From assembly GCA_011053085.1 (NCBI GenBank), contig DSBE01000092.1, positions 1-14,088 of the forward strand: DNA of 14,088 nt, in the 5' to 3' direction. A model generated the notes under the pieces. That model saw only the letters and a program-made list of their open reading frames with translations, made no database searches and was not told the origin of the DNA. Below are positions 7,310 to 13,079 of the stretch, one piece after another. The translations under genes were made by a program, and so were the position numbers. The DNA is from Chloroflexota bacterium. Lineage in GTDB: Bacteria > Chloroflexota > Anaerolineae > Anaerolineales > Anaerolineaceae. Every line of letters starts with the position of its first letter. The first letter of the stretch is position 1.

Positions 7310-8317
7310 ATGATCACTATTACGGTATACGCCTATAAAGAAACAGAACCAGCCAAACAAACAGAAAAACTGATACGTAGCGCGGCAGGCGACATTCCTG
7401 TGCGCATAATTTATATTGATTTGAACTCCGATAAAGGAATGGCTGAATTTCTTGGAAATGAAGCGCCGATGGTGCAGGTGGGCCCATACCGTTTGAAATC
7501 GCCATTAACAGAAAGAGACCTGAGGGTGGCGATCCGAGCTGCTCATGATCGCCATGAAAAACTAAAAGAGGATCCGGCGTATAAGGAGAGAATCACCAGA
7601 GGCAGAACCATCTCCAAAACTGATCGACTAAACCAATGGCTCACCAAAAACTATATGGTTTTGTTCATACTGATATTGGTTTTGTATGTGGGAGGTTCGA
7701 TTTTAGCGCCGGTGCTGATGAAGGTCGGTGCTGAGGTGCCAGCCAGAGTGCTCTATACCATATACAAACCCTTTTGCCATCAGCTGGCTTTTCGGTCGTT
7801 TTTTCTTTACGGCGAGCAACTTTACTATCCGAGAGAATTGGCAGGCATCGAAGGGGTGATCACCTACGACGAATTGATCGCTTCAGGCATCATAAGTAGC
7901 AGCACGAATCTTGTTGACGCGCGAGGTTTTCTGGGCAATGACTATGTTGGTTACAAAATCGCTTTGTGTCAACGTTGTCTGGCGATTTATGCCGCCATGC
8001 TGCTGGTATCCATCATCTTTGCCGCAACAGGCAACCGGATAAGGCCAATTGCGTGGTATGTGTGGATCCTGGTTGGAATGGTGCCGATCGGCCTGGATGG
8101 TGGCTCCCAGATTCCGGGGGCTCTGGGGATCAATTTGCCAGAATGGATGATCATTCGGGAAAGTATACTTGTATTTCGGGTAGTCACGGGAGCATTGTTT
8201 GGCGTCATGACATTCTGGTACCTATTGCCGCAAGTGGAAGACAGCATGCGTGAATCAAGGGTCAATCTCAGCAAGAAGTTTGCGTATGCAGAAGCGGAAG
8301 AGGACCTTGAAGAGTAA
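7310..8317 (+). CDS. Thioredoxin-like domain fused to a DUF2085 membrane protein
   Basis: Residues 1 to about 82 of this 335-residue protein have a glutaredoxin/thioredoxin-like beta-alpha-beta pattern (ITVYAY, RIIYIDL, APMVQVGPYRL). They contain no cysteine, so no CxxC redox site is present. After a charged linker come predicted membrane segments at about 115-139, 217-239, 245-270 and 285-307. FCHQ (155-158) and ALCQRCLAIY (218-227) carry C156, H157, C220 and C223, and GLDGGSQ (261-267) follows. These are hallmarks of DUF2085, an uncharacterised membrane family. About 45 residues separate the CHQ and CxRC elements. AAGGAAAG lies just before the ATG. The next gene begins 2 bases after the stop, which supports co-transcription. 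Function unknown; metal or redox binding by the Cys/His residues is an inference. Confidence 0.8.
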   Translation: MITITVYAYKETEPAKQTEKLIRSAAGDIPVRIIYIDLNSDKGMAEFLGNEAPMVQVGPYRLKSPLTERDLRVAIRAAHDRHEKLKEDPAYKERITRGRTISKTDRLNQWLTKNYMVLFILILVLYVGGSILAPVLMKVGAEVPARVLYTIYKPFCHQLAFRSFFLYGEQLYYPRELAGIEGVITYDELIASGIISSSTNLVDARGFLGNDYVGYKIALCQRCLAIYAAMLLVSIIFAATGNRIRPIAWYVWILVGMVPIGLDGGSQIPGALGINLPEWMIIRESILVFRVVTGALFGVMTFWYLLPQVEDSMRESRVNLSKKFAYAEAEEDLEE

Positions 8318-8319
8318 GT

Positions 8320-9114
8320 ATGCCTTTTACTGAGTCGCAAGGGCTTGTGTATTATTCGTTTGAAACCTTCAATGACGCAGGGGTTTTGCATGCCATTTTC
8401 ACCCGGCATGGAGGCTGCTCAGGTAAGCCTTTTCAATCGCTCAACACTGGCGGTACTGTCGGAGATGATCCTGCTGCTGTAGTAGAAAACCATTTGCGAA
8501 TTTTCAGGGCGATCAATAGACCGTTTGAAAGCAGATTCGATGTTTGGCAGGTGCATGGAAACGATGTGGCCATCACAGACCAGCCAAGGCCTCAGGGAGA
8601 ACCGCACACAAAAGCAGATGTGATCATTACCGATCATCCTGAAGTTACCTTGATGATGCGGTTTGCTGATTGTGTGCCTGTTTTGTTATACGACAAAGTG
8701 AAAAACATTGCTGGCATTGCTCATGCTGGCTGGCAGGGAACCATGCTGCGGGTCGCAGAAAAGGCAGTCCTCGCCATGGTCAAGAAATTTGGCTGTTCTG
8801 CCAATGACATTATCGCAGGAATAGGCCCTTCGATCGGCCCCGATATCTATGAGGTTGGTGATGAGGTAATTCAAAGAACCAGGCAGGCATTTCCGACGGT
8901 TTGGCGAGATCTGTTATCGACAAGAAACGGAAAAACCACCTTAAATTTGTGGTTGGCGAATGACTTTACATTGGCAGGTTGTGGTGTTCGTTCGATAGAA
9001 CATGCTAATATCAGTACATATGAGAACACTCAGGATTGGTATTCTCATCGTGGTGAAAATGGTAAAACAGGAAGATTCGCCGCAATTATTGCGGCGAGGC
9101 AGGTTGATGGCTGA
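8320..9114 (+). CDS. yfiH: YfiH/LACC1-type purine nucleoside phosphorylase (formerly polyphenol oxidase)
   Basis: This 264-residue protein matches the DUF152 family (YfiH, YlmD, LACC1). The metal-binding residues are visible: His79 in QVHG, Cys118 in ADCVPVLL and His135 in AHAGWQGT; N-terminal FTRHGGCS and LNTGG also fit. Characterised relatives phosphorolyse adenosine and inosine and can deaminate adenosine; YfiH has also been tied to fidelity of peptidoglycan precursor building. It begins 2 bases after the DUF2085 gene, and its stop overlaps the yggS start by 1 base (TGATG). It is the first gene of a yfiH-yggS-yggT-yggU set. A perfect 8-base-pair hairpin (9078-9096) lies in its last codons. 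Confidence 0.93.
   Translation: MPFTESQGLVYYSFETFNDAGVLHAIFTRHGGCSGKPFQSLNTGGTVGDDPAAVVENHLRIFRAINRPFESRFDVWQVHGNDVAITDQPRPQGEPHTKADVIITDHPEVTLMMRFADCVPVLLYDKVKNIAGIAHAGWQGTMLRVAEKAVLAMVKKFGCSANDIIAGIGPSIGPDIYEVGDEVIQRTRQAFPTVWRDLLSTRNGKTTLNLWLANDFTLAGCGVRSIEHANISTYENTQDWYSHRGENGKTGRFAAIIAARQVDG
9078..9096 (+). promoter_or_regulatory. Hairpin at the yfiH-yggS junction
   Basis: CGCCGCAA (9078-9085) pairs perfectly with TTGCGGCG (9089-9096) around a TTA loop. It encodes the FAAIIAA end of YfiH and lies 17 bases before the yggS ATG, directly next to the AGGCAGG ribosome site. There is no T tract, so it is not a terminator. Opening by ribosomes finishing yfiH would couple translation of yggS; this is inferred. 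Confidence 0.4.
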
Positions 9115-9848
9115 TGGTACTCGGTAGTGAACAAATTGTTTTGAATCTTCAGAATGTGCAGCAAAGGATATCCGATGCGGCAAAATCTGCTGGCCGTGAT
9201 CCACAGAAGATCAAACTCGTTGCAGTGACCAAAAAACAGCCAGTTGAGGTTATTCGGGCTTTACCAACGGATCTTGTTTCTATTCTTGGCGAAAATTATG
9301 TGGGTGACACCCAACAGAAACAAGAAGAACTGGGAACATGTGCCAGGTTGTTTCAATGGCACTTAATCGGGACGCTGCAAAGCAGGAAGACCAAGTACAT
9401 TCCTTCACTTTTTTCTTACATGCATTCTCTTGACCGTTTGTCAATCGCCAAGCGGCTAAGCAAGGAATTTTCACAACACCAATCACGGCTGTCCGTATTG
9501 TTGCAATTGAACATGGCCAACGAACCAACAAAGTCAGGATGGTTCCTGGACCTTGAGAAACCATCCACAGATATTTTGTCTGAGATAGATGAGGTTATTC
9601 ATCTGCCCAACCTCATTGTTCATGGTTTGATGTGTATGCCACCCTATTCGGAAAATCCTGAAGATTCAAGGAAGTACTTTATCGCCATGAGGAAGTTTCA
9701 AGCGCTATTCTCGCGCCATTTTCCTGATTGTGATTTTTCGGAGTTATCGATGGGTACCAGTTTTGATTTTGAGGTGGCGGTACAAGAAGGTGCTACCTAT
9801 GTTAGAATTGGCGAAAGTATTTTTGGCAAGAGGGACCTGAATGTTTGA
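9114..9848 (+). CDS. yggS: YggS/YlmE family pyridoxal-phosphate homeostasis protein
   Basis: This 244-residue protein matches the PLP-binding YggS/PROSC family, a TIM-barrel protein that buffers pyridoxal phosphate and affects amino-acid pools without known catalysis. The PLP lysine is predicted as Lys40 in LVAVTK. Other family blocks are GENYV (59-63), WHLIGTLQSRK (82-92), HSLDR (104-108), GLMCMPP (171-177), LSMGTSFDFEVA (211-222) and VRIGESIFG (230-238). The start overlaps the yfiH stop by 1 base, and the end overlaps yggT by 8 bases, a layout typical of translational coupling. It is the ylmE of the ylm cluster. Confidence 0.95.
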   Translation: MVLGSEQIVLNLQNVQQRISDAAKSAGRDPQKIKLVAVTKKQPVEVIRALPTDLVSILGENYVGDTQQKQEELGTCARLFQWHLIGTLQSRKTKYIPSLFSYMHSLDRLSIAKRLSKEFSQHQSRLSVLLQLNMANEPTKSGWFLDLEKPSTDILSEIDEVIHLPNLIVHGLMCMPPYSENPEDSRKYFIAMRKFQALFSRHFPDCDFSELSMGTSFDFEVAVQEGATYVRIGESIFGKRDLNV

Positions 9849-10083
9849 TGTGGTTGTGCGTGTCTTTGCTGATCTTTTGGTTGCTGTTGTGATAATAAAA
9901 GTGATTTTGTCATACTTTTTGACACCCAGCCACAAAATCAGGTATATACTGGACCAGATGGTCGATCCATTATTAGCACCGATACGCAAATTATTGCCAG
10001 CCAGCATGGGATTGGACTTCAGCCCAATAATCTTAATCATAATAATTCAGATCGTGCAAGTTTTATTGATTCGTTTGTTTTAG
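9841..10083 (+). CDS. yggT: YggT/YlmG family small membrane protein
   Basis: This 80-residue protein has two predicted membrane helices (about 5-27 and 60-79). Between them is the family block DPLLAPIRKLLP (42-53), followed by GLDFSPI (57-63). YggT/YlmG proteins are linked to cell division, osmotic shock tolerance and, in plastids, nucleoid partition, but the biochemical role is unclear. The start lies inside the last codons of yggS (8-base overlap), with GAGGGA just upstream as ribosome site. It follows yggS directly, as in many bacteria. Confidence 0.9.
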   Translation: MFDVVVRVFADLLVAVVIIKVILSYFLTPSHKIRYILDQMVDPLLAPIRKLLPASMGLDFSPIILIIIIQIVQVLLIRLF

Positions 10084-10089
10084 GAGGAG
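10082..10089 (+). promoter_or_regulatory. Ribosome binding site for the GTG-started DUF167 gene
   Basis: AGGAGGAG, a near-complete Shine-Dalgarno, begins inside the yggT stop codon and lies 8 bases before the GTG at 10098. It supports that start and tight coupling to yggT. Confidence 0.8.
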
Positions 10090-10097
10090 CGGCACAG

Positions 10098-10403
10098 GTG
10101 AAAAAACAAAATACCAATTTCTCTAACCCGAGGGGTGGAGCGGCGATCAAAGTGCAGATTATTCCAGAGTCAACGCATAGCCGCGTAAAGAAAATATCAC
10201 CAGACGGCCTGGTGATACTTGAATTGGCAGCTGATCAGCACTCACTGAACGCGGTTTTGCAGAGTTTTTTGTCTGATCTTTTCGATGTGCCTTCCGACAA
10301 GCTTGAGGTCATTGAAGGCAGCAACCATTATGACAGATTGGTTTGTGTATTGGATTTGAATGTGCAAACTGTCAATAGCGCCTTACACAACGCAATCAAG
10401 TAA
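10098..10403 (+). CDS. yggU: DUF167/YggU family protein
   Basis: This 101-residue protein, starting with GTG, resembles the small DUF167 (YggU) family of unknown function. Matching elements are an early IKVQIIPESTHSRV (17-30), a hydrophobic strand LVILELAA (38-45), a helix ending FDVPSDKLEVIEG (62-74) and a final DRLVCVLDL. The usual P-x-x-G-K-A-N motif is replaced by ADQHSLN (45-51), so this copy is divergent. It lies 14 bases after yggT, completing the yggS-yggT-yggU order known in proteobacteria. Its stop is only 11 bases from the stop of the opposite-strand NACHT gene. The spacer has a six-T run (10407-10412) but no convincing stem, so no terminator is called. Confidence 0.75.
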   Translation: MKKQNTNFSNPRGGAAIKVQIIPESTHSRVKKISPDGLVILELAADQHSLNAVLQSFLSDLFDVPSDKLEVIEGSNHYDRLVCVLDLNVQTVNSALHNAIK

Positions 10404-10414
10404 TCGTTTTTTCG

Positions 10415-12877
10415 TCAGCGTTCCATTGCATTTGTGATCCACAAACAATAGTCAGCATTTACCACTGTACCTATGCTTGATTGTGGGGACAAGAAAACTC
10501 GTTCAATTTCTCGCAGCACCTCTGGCTCGTGCACAAAACGTAAATAATTCAATGCATTCCATTGGAGATCACTGTCTGCTTCTCGCAATGCTGTGAGCAA
10601 CAACTCGACCGGGTATACATCAGGTGATAAACCTTCTCCTTGTGATGCTGCGTATTTCAACAACCATTCAGTTTTCAAATAAGGCGTGTAAGGCCGAGGA
10701 ACCGAAAAGCCCAGATCGGCCGTAACAGCGAGTACATGTTCGGCTGTTGTTCTCACGATCCATTCTTTGTCATTGAGGGCGATTTGCTCCAGCAGTTCTT
10801 TGCTCCATCCTTCGTGAACGGCTGCCAAACCAAACACAACTGCCCTGCGGGTGATGAGATCTTCGGACCTAGCGAGGTTCTTTAGAATTTCCTGACCAGT
10901 AGGTTTTATACGTGCCAGGGTCTCAGCGGCAGTGCGGCGAAACGCTTCATCGGCTGATTGGGTCAAATAATCATACAGCAGCTGTGGTGTTTCCGCTTGC
11001 TGCGAATAACTGAGGCTGACCATGGCCGCGTATGCTACCATGTCTGATGGATCGTTCAAATGTTCAATCAAAGCCTGTGAGGCATGTGAATCCCGTAAAG
11101 CTCCCAAACCGAGTGCCGCTATCTGGCGGAGTTGGCCAGATTTGGTGGAGAGCAACCTGGTAAATATTTGGTTTATGGTTGGGTCATCCACCTCAATCAA
11201 GGCTGCCAGGTAACGAAATTGATAGGGTAGTGGCACTGATTCTTTCTGTAATTCGGTCAATATCCGTTTGATGAACTTGTTACGCCATTCATGGGTGCGC
11301 GGGGTGAATTTTAGCCACCCGGATGCCATCAGTAAATTGGCAAAATCCGATTTGCTTTTTATATCTGTTTGGATGATTTGATCAATCCAGGGAGTGGTAT
11401 TTTGAAAGCTAGCCGAATAGCCAAATGCTACAGCAGCAGGTGTCCATCTTTGAATGAACGCCAAGTCTGGCTCCTGTTTGGTGAGTTGATAGCCGCTAAA
11501 GTAAGCCAGAAAATTTGGATGGATGAATCGATACAATCCATCATTGTTCAATTCGAGCAGACCAATTTCATACAGGTCTGAAAGTATGGAGGTGCCTCCT
11601 GAGCCTTTGCGGCGGTGAGCAGCGCCTTCGTCCATTTTTTCGAGTACCTGAGATGGCGAAGTTGATGAAGACAGGCGGAATTGATTCTTTAATAACTCCA
11701 TCTCAAGGGCTGATTGCGGCAATGCAATTTTTTGTTGACGAATGAACGTATTGGCAATAGCTTCAACAGCCTTGTGTGAAATGCGATCATCAGTAATTCG
11801 TCTGAAGTACGCCTCGATGTCACTGATGGGCGATGTCCCGAGGCTATCGCCTGAGAATAGCGACCAAACACGCAAAGTCCACTCAAATGGTGTAAGGGTA
11901 CGATGATCTTTCTCTGTCCATATGGCGAGTAGAGTGGCTAGATTCTTTTGGTCAAATTCATTTTCTTCACGTATTGATTTCTGCCAGACTGCTGACCATT
12001 TTTGAACCAATACCTGCTTTTTTCGTTGGTCCCATCCCTTCATCACCATCGGCAGAAAGCCGTACGCTGGCAACCTGCCAAGGTAATGGGGACTGGCATT
12101 ACCCAGGATTTTGATTCTAGGAAAATTTTTCGAAAAGAGTCGCAGATATTCTACGATTTGATCAAAGATATCTGGCGGTACCTCGTCCAATCCATCAATC
12201 ATTAAAACTAACTGGTTATTGCGTAAGTAATTGGTGAGAACTTTGAATATCTTATTGCGAATTAGCTTAGGGAAAGAGAGTGTCAGGTGACGGAAAAATG
12301 CCTGTTCAATTTGTTTCGGAGGCACTTTGTCCAGCGTCAGATCTGATACATGGACAAGACAGGGCAGATAGCCATTGAGTTTGGGTATCCCGGTTTTATT
12401 TTGGATGATGCGCTGGGCCAAGTGGGAGAATAGAGTGGTTTTTCCGATGCCGAGATCACCAATAACAACCATATTGTTGGCGGTCTGCAAGAGACAAAGC
12501 GGATTTACTCCGCTTAAGTCAAAAGCACCGCTGAGGACAGGTGCATCGGTCAGGTAGGGAATCATCTGGTCGATGATGGGGGGATCACCGATGTCATCCG
12601 CATCACTGAAAGGGTAAGCCAGTAATTCTTGGGAAACATAAATGTCATTGAGCGGAAATAGTGTGTGCGCCAGATGATGCCGTTGTGTTTGGTAAAAAAT
12701 TTCCGTACGGAGTAATTGATCAACACCGGTGATATCTTTTTTTGCAGCCACCGTTGATTTTTCAAATACCGCTTTTTTTACCTGTTTTAATTTATCGCGG
12801 TATTTGAACCATTGAGCGACTGCAATCAGCCCGACAACAAGACCAATGAAGAATGAACGAAACTCAAACCATTTCAT
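10415..12877 (-). CDS. Membrane-anchored NACHT-type STAND NTPase with C-terminal HEAT-like repeats
   Basis: This 820-residue protein has a single N-terminal hydrophobic segment (about 8-23, FFIGLVVGLIAVAQWF) followed by a basic stretch, so it is probably membrane-tethered with its bulk in the cytoplasm. A NACHT-like ATPase follows: Walker A GDLGIGKTT at 140-148 and Walker B LVLMIDGLDE at 223-232. The sensor-1 position, usually TSR, reads GNASPHY (259-265), so the expected arginine is missing. A motif typical of the region after NACHT, FIHPNFLAYFSG (451-462), comes next. From about 550 to 720, repeated two-helix HEAT-like units (RQIAALGLGAL, AYAAMVSLS, RRTAAETLA, RRAVVFGLA) form a likely ligand-binding solenoid. 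STAND proteins act as sensors in signalling, cell death or phage defence; no effector domain other than the membrane helix is seen. The ATG at 12877 is the only start that keeps this helix; the ribosome site is weak. It is divergent from a Ser/Thr kinase gene. Confidence 0.85.
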   Translation of the reverse strand: MKWFEFRSFFIGLVVGLIAVAQWFKYRDKLKQVKKAVFEKSTVAAKKDITGVDQLLRTEIFYQTQRHHLAHTLFPLNDIYVSQELLAYPFSDADDIGDPPIIDQMIPYLTDAPVLSGAFDLSGVNPLCLLQTANNMVVIGDLGIGKTTLFSHLAQRIIQNKTGIPKLNGYLPCLVHVSDLTLDKVPPKQIEQAFFRHLTLSFPKLIRNKIFKVLTNYLRNNQLVLMIDGLDEVPPDIFDQIVEYLRLFSKNFPRIKILGNASPHYLGRLPAYGFLPMVMKGWDQRKKQVLVQKWSAVWQKSIREENEFDQKNLATLLAIWTEKDHRTLTPFEWTLRVWSLFSGDSLGTSPISDIEAYFRRITDDRISHKAVEAIANTFIRQQKIALPQSALEMELLKNQFRLSSSTSPSQVLEKMDEGAAHRRKGSGGTSILSDLYEIGLLELNNDGLYRFIHPNFLAYFSGYQLTKQEPDLAFIQRWTPAAVAFGYSASFQNTTPWIDQIIQTDIKSKSDFANLLMASGWLKFTPRTHEWRNKFIKRILTELQKESVPLPYQFRYLAALIEVDDPTINQIFTRLLSTKSGQLRQIAALGLGALRDSHASQALIEHLNDPSDMVAYAAMVSLSYSQQAETPQLLYDYLTQSADEAFRRTAAETLARIKPTGQEILKNLARSEDLITRRAVVFGLAAVHEGWSKELLEQIALNDKEWIVRTTAEHVLAVTADLGFSVPRPYTPYLKTEWLLKYAASQGEGLSPDVYPVELLLTALREADSDLQWNALNYLRFVHEPEVLREIERVFLSPQSSIGTVVNADYCLWITNAMER

Positions 12878-12912
12878 GAATAATTCCCAAAATTCTTAGT
12901 AAGATCAATGTC

Positions 12913-12943
12913 ATTATAGTAGAGTTAGCGAAATAGATGTGAG
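12913..12943 (-). promoter_or_regulatory. Predicted promoter of the NACHT gene
   Basis: Read on the - strand, a perfect TATAAT (12918-12913) lies 35 bases before the ATG. A partial -35 (CTCACA, 12943-12938) sits 19 bases further upstream, a long spacer. The transcript would have a short leader of about 28 bases. Confidence 0.5.
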
Positions 12944-12976
12944 AAATTTTGGTATGTTGTGTTGAATAAATAAATA

Positions 12977-13008
12977 TGGTCATTACCACAAACAGGCTGT
13001 TGTATAAT
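12977..13008 (+). promoter_or_regulatory. Predicted promoter of the Ser/Thr kinase gene
   Basis: A perfect TATAAT (13003-13008), preceded directly by TTG, lies 71 bases before the kinase ATG. The best -35 candidate is TGGTCA (12977-12982), with a long 20-base spacer, so recognition may depend on an activator or another sigma factor. The leader of about 65 bases holds the palindrome at 13029-13038. Confidence 0.5.
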
Positions 13009-13028
13009 AGGTGTAATTTGTTGGGAAA

Positions 13029-13038
13029 AATCGCGATT
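13029..13038. promoter_or_regulatory. Perfect 10-base palindrome in the kinase leader
   Basis: AATCGCGATT is self-complementary and lies between the predicted kinase -10 box and its ribosome site. It could be an operator half-pair or chance; no second copy was noticed in the divergent region. Confidence 0.3.
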
Positions 13039-13066
13039 ATTCATCAATAAGCAAACAAGGTGGTTC

Positions 13067-13074
13067 AGGAGGAG
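13067..13074 (+). promoter_or_regulatory. Strong ribosome binding site of the kinase gene
   Basis: AGGAGGAG ends 5 bases before the ATG at 13080 and fixes the kinase start, which is also where the kinase fold begins (VGQQLRDRYKIL). Confidence 0.85.
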
Positions 13075-13079
13075 CAGCG

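Noticed and set aside
7987..8409. 140-residue open frame on the - strand across the DUF2085/yfiH junction
   Set aside because: It is opposite two well-supported coding genes and shows no protein features of its own.
10386..10436. Bidirectional terminator between yggU and the NACHT gene
   Set aside because: CACAA/TTGTG and GCAA/TTGC can pair, but with an internal mismatch and a 30-base loop; the T run is not placed after a stem.
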